The notes under the pieces: model-generated | Told to the model about the DNA's origin: nothing | The model's input: only the letters and a program-made list of their open reading frames with translations | Database searches by the model: none | Assembly: GCF_009857815.1 (NCBI RefSeq) | Contig: NZ_WVVW01000003.1 | Location: 1 to 64,000 of the forward strand | Direction: 5' to 3' | Length of the DNA stretch: 64,000 nucleotides | From: Pseudomaricurvus sp. HS19 | Lineage (GTDB): Bacteria > Pseudomonadota > Gammaproteobacteria > Pseudomonadales > Cellvibrionaceae | Position numbers and translations under genes: made by a program | Shown: piece by piece, positions 44,292 through 53,570 of the stretch | Layout: every line of letters starts with the position of its first letter | How positions within the stretch are numbered: the stretch's first letter is position 1

Positions 44292-45108
44292 GATTGACGG
44301 CCAGCAGCCCCTGCGGGGCTTGCGGGTGCTGCTGACCCGACCGCAACAACAGCTGCCCAAGTGGCAGTCACTGTTGCAATCCGGGGGTGCAGAGACCTGC
44401 CGCGTGCCGTTAATGGCCATCGAGCCCCTCAGCGAGCCGGCGGCGACGCAAGCCATAAGGGACCGCATCATGGCGCTGGCGGAGTACCGGCACGTGATCT
44501 TTGTCAGCCAGAATGCAGCTCACCATGGACTCGACTGGATCGACCAGTACTGGCCGCAGCTGCCGGTGGGGGTGCATTTCTACGCTGTCGGTGCTGCCAC
44601 TGCCCGGGTCTTGCAGGCCTATGGTTGCAGCGTTACCGCGGCGGATAACACCATGAATTCCGAGGAGCTGCTGGCCCTGCCACAGTTGCAGCAGGTAGAG
44701 TTGCAGAAAGTGCTCATCTGTCGTGGTCGTGGCGGCCGGCCGCTGCTGGCGCAGGTGCTCAGCGAACGCGGCGCGCAGGTGGACTATTGTGAACTCTATG
44801 AGCGCGGCTTTCCCGTGGAGGAGGCGCTCACCAACCTGTTGCAGGCACAGTGTGGCCGGAACGGAGACCTGGTGGCGTTGCACAGCGGTGAAGCACTGGA
44901 TAACTGGCACCAGCTGTTGCAGGCGCTGAAGCAGGAGCAGCCGCAACTGGCTGCTACTTGTGCGGTGCTGCCTCTGCTGGTACCCGGTGGGCGGGTGGGT
45001 CAGTTGGCCCGCGACAGGGGCTACCCGGAGGTGATCGTTGCCCGCAATGCATCCGATGAGGAGATGCTGGCGGCGTTACGGGATTGGCGCCTGTCCCGGA
45101 ACCCATGA
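44266..45108 (+). CDS. hemD: Uroporphyrinogen-III synthase HemD
   Basis: Cyclises hydroxymethylbilane with inversion of ring D. The family is poorly conserved, but the 280-residue protein has [51 protein letters not shown] and [10 protein letters not shown], the usual landmarks. The position between hemC and hemX is decisive. The start is within hemC: ATGs at 44266 and 44272 are both possible. A GTG further upstream is unlikely. Confidence 0.92.
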   Translation: MAMVNAHSEIDGQQPLRGLRVLLTRPQQQLPKWQSLLQSGGAETCRVPLMAIEPLSEPAATQAIRDRIMALAEYRHVIFVSQNAAHHGLDWIDQYWPQLPVGVHFYAVGAATARVLQAYGCSVTAADNTMNSEELLALPQLQQVELQKVLICRGRGGRPLLAQVLSERGAQVDYCELYERGFPVEEALTNLLQAQCGRNGDLVALHSGEALDNWHQLLQALKQEQPQLAATCAVLPLLVPGGRVGQLARDRGYPEVIVARNASDEEMLAALRDWRLSRNP

Positions 45109-45181
45109 GCAGGCGCTGGCCTGCCGCTGTCGGAAAGGATTTGCCCCGAGGGCAATCGCATAAGGAAAAAGAACCACTGAC

Positions 45182-46399
45182 ATGACTAGCGATAAAAGCT
45201 CGACCCCGAAGGACGACAAGCAACCTGCGCCTACCCCGGTAGCCGGTACCAAAGTGGTTACTCCCCCGGGCGGGTCACCTGCCTCCGCTCCCACTGCCGC
45301 TCGTCGCGCATCCGCCCCCCTGTGGTTGCTGGCATTGATGTTTTTGCTGGCGGCGGGCACCGCCGGGCTTGGTTACCTGGTGTGGCTGGATTACCAGCGC
45401 TCGGCCCTGACCCAGCAGCAGTACTACGAGACCCAGCAACGGCTGGAGGCGCAGCAGCTGCAACTGCAGCAAAACCGCGGCGAGTGGCAGCAGGGGCAGC
45501 AGCAACAGCTGGCCCGTGAGCAGGTGTGGCAACAGCGCGTCGACAGCCTGGAGCAGCGGTTGCAGCAGCAGGGCGAACTGCTGCGCGGACTGACCTCCAC
45601 CACCCGCGCCGACTGGCAGCTGGCTGAAGCGGAGTTCCTGCTGCGGGTCGCGCAGCAGCGCTTGATGCTGGATGGCTCGGCCACGGCCGCACTGGCGCTG
45701 CTGGAGAGTGCCGATGCCATTGTGCGGGAGCAGAACAACGATGACCTGTTCCCGGTGCGTGACCGCCTGCAGCGGGATATCACGGCACTCAAGCTGGTGC
45801 CGGAAGTAGACACCACCGGTTACTACCTGCGCCTGGCGGCGCTCTCCGACCAGATACAGGCGCTGCCGGTACTGCCACGCATGTTGGCTGATACCGATGC
45901 GGCAGACAGTGGCCAGCAGACCGCGGCGACTACCGCCGAAGGCGTCTGGGGCCGCATCGTCCAGAGTTTCCACGCCGCCCTGACGCAACTGGCGGACCAG
46001 GTGCGGATCCGCCACCACGACGAGCCCCTGCAGCCGCTGCTGCCCCCGGATGGCGTGGAGTACCTGCGCCAGAACCTGCGTTTCTATATGGAGCAGGCGC
46101 AGCTGGCCCTGTTGCGCCAGGAGACCGATGTCTACCAATCCAGCCTCGCCTCCGCCCTGCAGCTGGTACAGCGTTACTTCGGCGGTCAGGAGGCGGGTCG
46201 CAAGCTGGCGGCTGAGCTGATGCAGATGCAGCAGCTGGCCATCACCTCCGAACTGCCCAACATTCGCGGCTCCCTGCAGGCCCTGCAGGCCTATCTTGAG
46301 CGCCTGCACAAGCTGGATGAGCGCATGGGTGAGCCGCTGCAGTTGCCCGATTCCATGCCGGCGGCAGAGGCAGACAGTGCTGCGGAGCCGCAGCCATGA
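45182..46399 (+). CDS. hemX: HemX-like membrane protein
   Basis: A 405-residue protein of the gammaproteobacterial HemX family. A proline/threonine-rich cytoplasmic N-terminus precedes a single transmembrane helix (about 44-66, LWLLALMFLLAAGTAGLGYL). A long glutamine-rich coiled coil follows (about 70-145), then a helical periplasmic domain (WQLAEAEFLLRVAQQRLMLDG). Once annotated as a uroporphyrinogen methyltransferase, it lacks a methyltransferase fold, and its role is unknown. It overlaps hemY by four bases (ATGA) in the hemCDXY operon. Confidence 0.92.
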   Translation: MTSDKSSTPKDDKQPAPTPVAGTKVVTPPGGSPASAPTAARRASAPLWLLALMFLLAAGTAGLGYLVWLDYQRSALTQQQYYETQQRLEAQQLQLQQNRGEWQQGQQQQLAREQVWQQRVDSLEQRLQQQGELLRGLTSTTRADWQLAEAEFLLRVAQQRLMLDGSATAALALLESADAIVREQNNDDLFPVRDRLQRDITALKLVPEVDTTGYYLRLAALSDQIQALPVLPRMLADTDAADSGQQTAATTAEGVWGRIVQSFHAALTQLADQVRIRHHDEPLQPLLPPDGVEYLRQNLRFYMEQAQLALLRQETDVYQSSLASALQLVQRYFGGQEAGRKLAAELMQMQQLAITSELPNIRGSLQALQAYLERLHKLDERMGEPLQLPDSMPAAEADSAAEPQP

Positions 46400-47655
46400 A
46401 GCGGCTGGTATTTATTTTTCTCGCCTGCCTGATTGCAGGAGCGGGACTGGTTTACTGGACCGCCCGACAGGACAGCTACGTGCTGGTTTCCATCGGCAAC
46501 TGGACGCTGGAGACCAGTGTCTGGTTCGCCCTGGCACTGATCCTGGCCGGTTGGCTGCTGTGGCACTGGGCGCTGCTGCTGATTGGTGGCAGCGTGAAAA
46601 GTATCGGCAGTGGCGTGGGCCGGGTTTTCAGTGGCGGTGATGCCCGTGCGCAGAAACGCATGGTAAAGGGGTTGATCAGCTTTATCGAAGGTGACTGGCA
46701 GCCGGCCCTGCGGCAGCTGACCCGCGCTGCCGAGCGTTCGCCGGAGCCGCTGCTCAACTATCTGGCTGCGGCCCGCAGCGCCTACGAACTGGGTGACGAG
46801 AAAGAGGCCAATCGCCTGCTGGCCAAGGCCGAGGATGCCTACGCCGGTGCCGGTCTGGCGGTGGCTCTGACCCAGGCACGTATGCAGCTGGCAGGGAAAA
46901 AATACGAGGCCTGTGCCGCGACGCTGGAGCGGGCACGCAAGCTGGCGCCGCGCCACCCGGTGGTGCTGGATATGTTGCGCCAGGCCTATACCCACCTGCA
47001 CGACTGGGACGCGCTGGAAGCGATCCTGCCGCTGTTGCAGCGCCACCGGGTTATCCCGGAGGCGGAGCTGCAGCAGATGAGCGGCCTGCTCTACAGCAAA
47101 CTCCTGCAGCAGGCGGGTCAGTCGGACTTCAGTGCCGAACAGGTGCCGGCCTTATGGCGCAAAATGCCCCGCAACTGGCGCAGCGACCCCGACCTGCTGA
47201 TCCAGTACAGTGACCTGCTGGAGGCCAACGGCCTGGCCGGCGATGCCGAGCTGGTGCTGCGCAAGGCGTTGCAGTCCAGCTGGGATGACCGCCTGGTCAT
47301 CTGCTATGGCGTGCTGGACGCCGCCGATGCCGGCGGTCGCCAGTTGCTCTACGCCGAGGGCTGGCTGAAGGAGCGTCCGGCCAACGGCCCGCTGCTGCTC
47401 ACCCTGGGGCGGCTGGCGCTGCGCAATGAGTTGTGGGGGAAGGCGCGGGATTACCTGGAGAGCAGTATCCGCACCCAGCCCAGCCCGGATGCCTGCGCCG
47501 AACTGGCGCGATTGCTGGCCAATCTGGGCGAGCACGAGGCCAGCACCGCCTACTACCAGAAGGGCCTGCTGCTCACTGCCAATGCCCTGCCGCAGTTACC
47601 GCAGCCGGAGCTGTCATCAGAACGTCACGACCATCGGATAAAAAGCGCCACTTGA
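46396..47655 (+). CDS. hemY: HemY protein (TPR membrane protein)
   Basis: A 419-residue HemY_N-family inner-membrane protein. Two hydrophobic helices (about 4-22 and 40-62) are followed by tetratricopeptide-like helical repeats in the rest of the chain (for example ALTQARMQLAGKKYEACAATLERARKLAPRHPVVL). It belongs to the late haem operon of gammaproteobacteria but is not protoporphyrinogen oxidase of the Bacillus HemY type; its function is still uncertain. It is translationally coupled to hemX. Confidence 0.92.
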   Translation: MKRLVFIFLACLIAGAGLVYWTARQDSYVLVSIGNWTLETSVWFALALILAGWLLWHWALLLIGGSVKSIGSGVGRVFSGGDARAQKRMVKGLISFIEGDWQPALRQLTRAAERSPEPLLNYLAAARSAYELGDEKEANRLLAKAEDAYAGAGLAVALTQARMQLAGKKYEACAATLERARKLAPRHPVVLDMLRQAYTHLHDWDALEAILPLLQRHRVIPEAELQQMSGLLYSKLLQQAGQSDFSAEQVPALWRKMPRNWRSDPDLLIQYSDLLEANGLAGDAELVLRKALQSSWDDRLVICYGVLDAADAGGRQLLYAEGWLKERPANGPLLLTLGRLALRNELWGKARDYLESSIRTQPSPDACAELARLLANLGEHEASTAYYQKGLLLTANALPQLPQPELSSERHDHRIKSAT

Positions 47656-47733
47656 GTTGTCTGAGGAGCTCAGCGGTGGGTGTACGCCCGTGCCGCCGGC
47701 CATATTCCGGCAAAGATAATCAGGAGTTGCCCT

Positions 47734-48129
47734 GTGGATGCGTCCGACCTTAAAGGCAAAACCGGCCTGCGCCGGGTAGTTAATGCCTTCACCTATTCCT
47801 GCAAGGGGTTGCGTGCCGCCTGGCGGCAGGAGGCAGCCTTCCGTCAGGAGATCACCCTGGCGGCGCTGATGATCCCCATTGCCTGCTGGCTGGACCTGAC
47901 GGGAGTGGAGCGGGCCCTGTTGATTGCCAGCGTGGCGCTGGTGGTGATTGTGGAGCTGCTCAACAGTGCTATCGAAGCTGCCATCGACCGCATTGGTACG
48001 GAGCGTCACAAGCTCAGCGGCCAGGCCAAGGATCTGGGTTCGGCGGCGGTGCTGATGGCCTTACTGGTGGCGGGCAGTGTGTGGGCCATGATCCTGTGGG
48101 ATGTCTACCGCGACGGGCGCCTGTTCTGA
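47734..48129 (+). CDS. dgkA: Diacylglycerol kinase
   Basis: A small trimeric membrane kinase that recycles diacylglycerol to phosphatidic acid. The GTG at 47734, with AGGAG seven bases before, gives 131 residues (E. coli 121). The family core KGLRAAWRQEAAFRQE and the signature IVELLNSAIEAAIDRIG hold the catalytic glutamates; three transmembrane helices are visible. The longer in-frame start at 47680 adds residues without family match. It lies 78 bases after hemY and converges on rlmJ with 16 bases between the stops. Confidence 0.94.
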   Translation: MDASDLKGKTGLRRVVNAFTYSCKGLRAAWRQEAAFRQEITLAALMIPIACWLDLTGVERALLIASVALVVIVELLNSAIEAAIDRIGTERHKLSGQAKDLGSAAVLMALLVAGSVWAMILWDVYRDGRLF

Positions 48130-48145
48130 CGCCCTGATCCTCGCC

Positions 48146-48976
48146 CTATTCGGCCACCATCTGGTCGCAGCGCCAGTTACCCTCGGCGCCGGCCAGCTGT
48201 TGCGCCAGCTTTGGCAACAGTCCCTGCATCTTTTCCATCAGTCCCCAGGTGGGGTTTATCACGATCATGCCGGAGGCGGTCATGCCGTATTCGGTGCTGT
48301 CCGGTGCCCAGCCCAGTTCAAAGCGCTGGATATTGCGGATCCCGGTTTTCAGCAGGTCCTTTTCCAGTTGCTCGATCTGGCGCCGTTGCACCACCGGATA
48401 CCAGAGGGCATAGGTACCGGTGGCAAAGCGGCGCACTGCCTGTTGCAGGGTGTCCACCACCGCCCGGTAATCACTTTTCACCTCGTAGGACGGATCGATC
48501 AGCACCAGCGCCCGGCGACTGGCCGGTGGCAGCAGGCCGACCAGCCCTTTAAGGCCATCACTGTGTTCGATACGGACCTTGCTGTAGTTCTTGCAGCTCA
48601 GCTGCAGGCGCTGGTGATCCTTGGGGTGCAGCTCAAACAGCCAGGCGCGATCCTGCGGCCGCAGCAGCTCCAGCGCCAGCAGGGGCGACCCCGGGTAGCG
48701 CAGCTGTTTGCGCTGGTTGAAGCGCGCCACCAGTGATTTGTAGGTCTCCAGCTCCGGCCAGTCGCAGTCCAGGATGGCGCCATAACCGCTGTGGTATTCG
48801 CCGGTCTTCTGGCTGTCGTCGGAGTCCAGCTGATAGAGGCCGGCGCCGGCGTGGGTGTCGATGTACTCAAAGGCGGCGTCCTTGCGCTGCAGGTACTGCA
48901 GCAGCTCGATGAGCACCAGGTGTTTGAGCAGGTCGGCGGCGTTGCCGGCGTGGAAGCTGTGACGGTAACTGAGCAC
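48146..48976 (-). CDS. rlmJ: 23S rRNA (adenine(2030)-N6)-methyltransferase RlmJ
   Basis: A 276-residue enzyme that methylates A2030 of 23S rRNA. It begins MLSYRHSFHAGNAADLLKHL as in E. coli RlmJ (YhiR), with YIDTHAGAGLYQLDS for SAM binding. The catalytic DPPY-type motif appears as LIDPSYEVKSDY, with serine in place of the second proline. The C-terminal part includes GMTASGMIVINPTWGL. It is monocistronic on the minus strand, convergent with dgkA. Confidence 0.95.
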   Translation of the reverse strand: MLSYRHSFHAGNAADLLKHLVLIELLQYLQRKDAAFEYIDTHAGAGLYQLDSDDSQKTGEYHSGYGAILDCDWPELETYKSLVARFNQRKQLRYPGSPLLALELLRPQDRAWLFELHPKDHQRLQLSCKNYSKVRIEHSDGLKGLVGLLPPASRRALVLIDPSYEVKSDYRAVVDTLQQAVRRFATGTYALWYPVVQRRQIEQLEKDLLKTGIRNIQRFELGWAPDSTEYGMTASGMIVINPTWGLMEKMQGLLPKLAQQLAGAEGNWRCDQMVAE

Positions 48977-49351
48977 AAAGGTGGTCCCGGTAGTGGCCGG
49001 CGGTGTGCCGGCATCAGGTGGCGATCATAGTGTTTGCAGGCCGCCGCTGCAGTAAAAATCTGTCTCTTTTCCGGGCTTGCGAGCGGCTCGCTATTCAACA
49101 GTGATGTTGACTAAAAAGGGGGTCTCATAGTAGTCTACGGCGGCTAAGAATCTGAAGAATACGGTTGTTGCGACTAAACTTTGCAGCAGCCCTGAACCCT
49201 GGGGTTTGGTCAGGCGTAAGCTTACCGACGGGTTCGCACAAACGGTTCACATAACAACAGGGCAGCTCCAGCATCACCCTGCCGCCGCGGCAAATACCCC
49301 GACTGATGCTTCCCGGGTTGCCTGTCCACTACTTTCGGAGTCACCTCAACC
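48977..49351. other. Intergenic region before the acyl-CoA dehydrogenase operon
   Basis: This 375-base gap separates divergent rlmJ and the acyl-CoA dehydrogenase operon, so both promoters should lie here. A weak -35-like TTGACT occurs at 49108. A short palindrome, AACCCTGGGGTT, is near 49194-49205. No open frame in the gap looks like a gene, and I see no RNA gene. Confidence 0.5.
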
Positions 49352-51559
49352 ATGAATTTTGAGCTTTCTGACGACCAGCGGATGATGCAGGAATCATTCG
49401 CCCGCTTCCTGGACGAACAAAGCAGCTCAGAGCGCGTACGCGCCGCTGCGGAAAAAGACGGTTTTGACGCAGACATGTGGGCCGGGCTCGGCGAGCTGGG
49501 TGCTTTCTGTCTGCGCATCCCTGAGGAACAGGGCGGTCTGGGTCTGGGCATCATGGACGCTGTGGTGCTGATGGAAGAAGTGGGCCGTACCATCGCTTCC
49601 GGTCCCGTGGCTGAGACCCTGATTTCCACCCGCCTGCTGGCCTGTCTGGCCGCCGAAGCCCAGGCTGAATTGCTGGAGCAGGTGATGATGGGCGGTGCAG
49701 TGGCAACCATTGCCCTGCACGACGTGGCCGAACAGCCCGTTCAGTGGGTCGCCGGTGGTGCCGTAGCCCAGGCCGTAATCGCCAAAAAAGGCGACCAGGT
49801 ACTGCTGGTAACCCTGCCGGAAGGCGAGCGTTTTGAAGCTAACCTGGCCTCCACCCCGATTGCCGAGCTGAACCTGGACGCCGCCGATGCGGTGGTCATC
49901 GGTGAAGGCGCCGAGGCGGTGAAACTGTTTGACCAGGGCATCGAAGAGTGGAAACTGCTGATGGCCGCGGCCCTGGCCGGTCTCTCCCGCCGCTCCGTTG
50001 AGATGGCGGCCGAGTACGCCTGTGAGCGCGTTGCCTTCGACAAGCCCATCGGAACCTACCAGGCCATCTCCCACCCGCTGGCCGACCTGATCACCGAAGT
50101 GGATGGCGGCAAGTACTTTACCTGGAAAGCCATTCACGACGTGGCCAAGGGCATTGAAGATGCCGGCGCGCAGATCTCCATGGCCCTCTACTGGAATGCC
50201 GATGTGGCGGCCCGTGCCGTAACCCAGTCCCTGCACACCTTTGGCGGCTACGGTCTGGCCACTGAATACGACATTCACCTCTACAACCTGCGCGCCAAAG
50301 CCTGGCCGCTGGTGTGGGGCGATATCAACCTGTTGCTGGAAGAGGCCGGCCGTCGTCTCTACGCCGGTGAAGTGGTTGCCTTGCCAGAAGTGGGCGAAGT
50401 GGGCATCGACTTTGACCTGGGCGACGAAGCCCGCGCCATGGCCAAGGAGCTGGATGACCTGTTCAACGAGATCCTCACCCCTGAGCTGCGCGCCAAGGCG
50501 CACTACTCTTTCGACGGTTTCGATCGCGGCGTGCACAAGAAACTGGCCGAGCACAACTTCCTGTTCCCCGACTGGCGTGAAGAGCTGGGCGGTCGCAATG
50601 TGGAGCCTTACACCAAGTCTGCGCTGAGCGCTGTGTGGGAGAAGCACGGCTGGACCAGTCACCCGGTGGGCACCTCCATGCTGGTGGGCACCATGATCGA
50701 CAAGTGCGGCACCCCCGAGCTGAAAGAAGAGGTGCTGACCAAGATCGTCTCCGGTGACGCTATCTGTAGCCTGGGTTACTCCGAGCCAGGCTGTGGTTCC
50801 GACGTGTTCGCGGCCAAGACCAAGGCCACCCAGCTGGAAGACGGCTCCTGGCGCATCGACGGCGCCAAGATGTGGACCTCTGGTGCCAACATCGCCGACT
50901 ACGTGATCATGCTCACCCGTACCGACCCGAACGTGGCCAAGCACAAAGGCCTGACCATGTTCATCGTGCCGCTCAACACCCCCGGCATCGAAGTGCATCC
51001 GGTGTTCACCTTCCAGGACGAGCGCACCAACGCTACCTTCTACGATGGCGTGATCGTGCCGGATACTTACCGTCTGGGCGAAGTGAACGGTGGTCTGCGC
51101 GTGATGGCGGCGGCGCTGGAGCTGGAACACGGCGGTGGCTTTATGAAAGCCCAGCACACCCTGTACAAGGATGCGGAAGAGATGTGCCGTGAGATCACCT
51201 TTGCCGGCAAGCCGTTGATTGAGCGCGCCGATGCCCAGAAGCGCCTGGCCCGTGCCCGTATGAACACTTACGTGGCGGAAATGCTGGGTCACCGCTGCCT
51301 GTGGGTGGGAGTGACCGGTCGCGAGAGCAAGGCCTACGGCCCCATGACCAAGATGTTCTCCTCCGAGAAATTCCAGGAGAGCGCCCGCGACCTGCTGGAT
51401 CTGACCGCGCCTTATTCCCTGTCCAAGCGCCACGGCCCTGCCGGCGAGCTCAACCTGGCCTACCGTCACGCCCACGGCACCACCATCTACGGTGGTACCA
51501 GTGAGGTACACCGCAGCATGATTGCCGAGCGCGCGCTTGGCCTGCCACGTACCCGCTAA
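49352..51559 (+). CDS. Fused two-domain acyl-CoA dehydrogenase (FadE34-like)
   Basis: A 735-residue protein made of two acyl-CoA dehydrogenase modules. Residues 1-350 contain FELSDDQRMMQESFARFLDE and CERVAFDKPIGTYQAISHPL. Residues 365-735 contain the FAD/substrate segment SLGYSEPGCGSDVFAAKT and the C-terminal GGTSEVHRSMIAERALGLPR. Ordinary acyl-CoA dehydrogenases are about 380 residues and homotetrameric. Fused or heteromeric forms (FadE34 and ChsE types) act on steroid side chains in actinobacteria and proteobacteria. I infer a bulky or branched acyl-CoA substrate. It heads the operon with an enoyl-CoA hydratase gene 15 bases downstream. Confidence 0.88.
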   Translation: MNFELSDDQRMMQESFARFLDEQSSSERVRAAAEKDGFDADMWAGLGELGAFCLRIPEEQGGLGLGIMDAVVLMEEVGRTIASGPVAETLISTRLLACLAAEAQAELLEQVMMGGAVATIALHDVAEQPVQWVAGGAVAQAVIAKKGDQVLLVTLPEGERFEANLASTPIAELNLDAADAVVIGEGAEAVKLFDQGIEEWKLLMAAALAGLSRRSVEMAAEYACERVAFDKPIGTYQAISHPLADLITEVDGGKYFTWKAIHDVAKGIEDAGAQISMALYWNADVAARAVTQSLHTFGGYGLATEYDIHLYNLRAKAWPLVWGDINLLLEEAGRRLYAGEVVALPEVGEVGIDFDLGDEARAMAKELDDLFNEILTPELRAKAHYSFDGFDRGVHKKLAEHNFLFPDWREELGGRNVEPYTKSALSAVWEKHGWTSHPVGTSMLVGTMIDKCGTPELKEEVLTKIVSGDAICSLGYSEPGCGSDVFAAKTKATQLEDGSWRIDGAKMWTSGANIADYVIMLTRTDPNVAKHKGLTMFIVPLNTPGIEVHPVFTFQDERTNATFYDGVIVPDTYRLGEVNGGLRVMAAALELEHGGGFMKAQHTLYKDAEEMCREITFAGKPLIERADAQKRLARARMNTYVAEMLGHRCLWVGVTGRESKAYGPMTKMFSSEKFQESARDLLDLTAPYSLSKRHGPAGELNLAYRHAHGTTIYGGTSEVHRSMIAERALGLPRTR

Positions 51560-51574
51560 GGAAGGAGTTGAGAC

Positions 51575-52384
51575 ATGAGTGAAGCTCCACACCTGTTGGT
51601 AGAAGAGAACGACGGCGTCATCATCTGCACCCTGAACCGTCCGGACAAGCTCAACGCGCTGACCGGCCAGACTATGAGCCTGTTCGAAGCGGCGCTGCAC
51701 AAGTTCCGTGACACGCCTGAGCTGAAAGTGATGCTGATTCGCGCCACCGGCCGCTATTTCTGTGCCGGTGCTGATCTGCGTGATACCAGTGGCGAACCGG
51801 AAGTGCCAGCGAGAACGCCAACGGCAATCCGCGAGAAGCACCGCCTCAAGTTGCACGGCATGCACCGCATTTACGACGAGATGGAGCATATCGAAAAGCC
51901 CATCGTTGTCGCCCACCAGGGCACTTGTGTGGGTGGCGGTCTGGAACTGTCCCTCTCCTGCGATTTCCGCCTCGCTGCCAAGAGCGCCAGCTACGCCTTC
52001 CCGGAAGGCAAGTTCGGTGTGCTGCCGGCCTCCAATGGCGTCAGCCGCCTGACCCGCTACGTGGGCCCGCACTGGGCGCGCTACCTGATCATGGCAAACA
52101 AGCCGGCCGATGCCGACCGCGCTTTCACCATGGGTCTGGTGCACGAAGTGTTCGCAGATGAGACCTTTGAAGCCGACGTGATGGAGTTCTGCCGTCACCT
52201 CACCAAGCAGAACGCCGAGCAGATGGGCGCCGCCAAGATCTCCATCGAGATGTGCGCCGAGCTGGGCCGCGATCAGGCGCGTCACGTGGAGCGTATGGCC
52301 AACAGTGCCCTGATGCTGAACCCGGATTACCTGGCCATTATGGAAAAATACATTTCCAACATTGGCAGCGGTGGCAAGAAGTAA
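51575..52384 (+). CDS. Enoyl-CoA hydratase/isomerase family protein
   Basis: A 269-residue crotonase-fold enzyme. Oxyanion-hole and active-site regions are seen in FCAGADLRDTSGEPEVPA and HQGTCVGGGLELSLSCDFRL. The position usually holding the second catalytic Glu lies in YAFPEGKFGVLPASNGVSRL. It probably hydrates the enoyl-CoA formed by the adjacent dehydrogenases. It sits between the fused dehydrogenase (15 bases before) and the next dehydrogenase (49 bases after) on the same strand. Confidence 0.9.
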   Translation: MSEAPHLLVEENDGVIICTLNRPDKLNALTGQTMSLFEAALHKFRDTPELKVMLIRATGRYFCAGADLRDTSGEPEVPARTPTAIREKHRLKLHGMHRIYDEMEHIEKPIVVAHQGTCVGGGLELSLSCDFRLAAKSASYAFPEGKFGVLPASNGVSRLTRYVGPHWARYLIMANKPADADRAFTMGLVHEVFADETFEADVMEFCRHLTKQNAEQMGAAKISIEMCAELGRDQARHVERMANSALMLNPDYLAIMEKYISNIGSGGKK

Positions 52385-52433
52385 GCTTCTGCCTTCCGGC
52401 AGTAACGATTAAACAAACTCGGATTAACACCTG

Positions 52434-53570
52434 ATGGATTTTAACTGGACTGAAGAGCAGGCGGCGTTCCGCGCGCAGATCCGCGAGGTTCTCGCCAGGA
52501 CCCTGCCTGAAAACTGGGAACACATCGCTCACGGCCCGGCGTCGAAAGAGCAGACCGTGTTCGCCAAGAAAATCTGTGCGGACCTGGCCGAAGCCGGCCT
52601 GCTGGTACCGCACTGGCCTTCCGAGTGGGGCGGCCGCGACGCCGATCCGTGGGAAGCCTTTATCCTTGCCGAAGAGATGTGGATGGCCGGTGAGCCACGC
52701 GGCGGTCAGTACATGAACGTCAACTGGATCGGTCCGATCCTGATGCTGTTCGGTTCCGAGCTGCAGAAAGAGACTCACATCATGCCGATGGCCAAAGGCC
52801 AGACGCTGTGGTGTCAGGGCTTCTCCGAGCCTGAGTCAGGTTCCGACCTGGCATCCCTGCGCACCCGCGCGGTGAAGAATGGCGATACCTACACCATCAA
52901 TGGCCAGAAAATCTGGACCTCCTACGCCGGCGACGCGGACACCTGCTTCCTGCTGGCGCGTACCTCCGATGGCAAGAACGGTATCTCCATCTTCCTGGTG
53001 CCCATGGACACCCCCGGCATCACCGTGCGCGATATTCCGTCCATCATCGGTGAAGGCGACATTCACGAAGTCTTCTTCGACGACGTACAGGTGCACGAGA
53101 AGTGGCGCCTCGGTGAAGAAGGCCAGGCGTGGGAGATCATCGGTCAGGTATTGTCGCTGGAGCGCGTGGGTATCCCCCGCTTCTCCCTGGCCTCCAAGAC
53201 CCTGAAAGACGCTGTCAGCCTGCTGAAGAAAGAAGGTCGCTTTACCGGCGCTGCCATCGACCAGGCCGCCAAGGCACACGCTGCCTGTGAAGCTGCGCGC
53301 TGGTACAGCTACTTCATCATCGACAAGCGCGCCAAGAAAATCCAGGCCGGTCCGGAAGCCTCCGTGGGTCGCTTCTCCACCGTGATCTGTGAGCGCCTGG
53401 TGAGTGAATTCGTGGTTGAGCATGTGCCCGAAGCCATCAGCGGCGTACACCCCATGCTGCTGGCGCATCACCAGCGCGGCATTGTGGCCGGTGTTGCTTC
53501 CGGTGCGGCTGAAATCCAGCTCAACATCATTGCTACCCAATTCCTGGAACTGCCAAGGGAGCCACGCTGA
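52434..53570 (+). CDS. Acyl-CoA dehydrogenase, full-length subunit
   Basis: A 378-residue acyl-CoA dehydrogenase with N-terminal FNWTEEQAAFRAQIREVLA-type helices and the FAD-binding GFSEPESGSDLASLRTRA and INGQKIWTSYAGDADT segments. The C-terminal end reads ASGAAEIQLNIIATQFLELPR, a variant of the usual GTSEIQRNIIAERVLGLPR. Its stop overlaps the start of the next, shorter dehydrogenase (TGATG). This suggests an alpha-beta heteromer of the kind used for sterol and bile-acid side chains. The partner assignment is inference. Confidence 0.92.
   Translation: MDFNWTEEQAAFRAQIREVLARTLPENWEHIAHGPASKEQTVFAKKICADLAEAGLLVPHWPSEWGGRDADPWEAFILAEEMWMAGEPRGGQYMNVNWIGPILMLFGSELQKETHIMPMAKGQTLWCQGFSEPESGSDLASLRTRAVKNGDTYTINGQKIWTSYAGDADTCFLLARTSDGKNGISIFLVPMDTPGITVRDIPSIIGEGDIHEVFFDDVQVHEKWRLGEEGQAWEIIGQVLSLERVGIPRFSLASKTLKDAVSLLKKEGRFTGAAIDQAAKAHAACEAARWYSYFIIDKRAKKIQAGPEASVGRFSTVICERLVSEFVVEHVPEAISGVHPMLLAHHQRGIVAGVASGAAEIQLNIIATQFLELPREPR

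Noticed and set aside
49427-52285. 952-residue open frame on the minus strand
   Set aside because: It is a shadow of the fused dehydrogenase and hydratase genes, histidine/glycine-rich with no recognisable domain.
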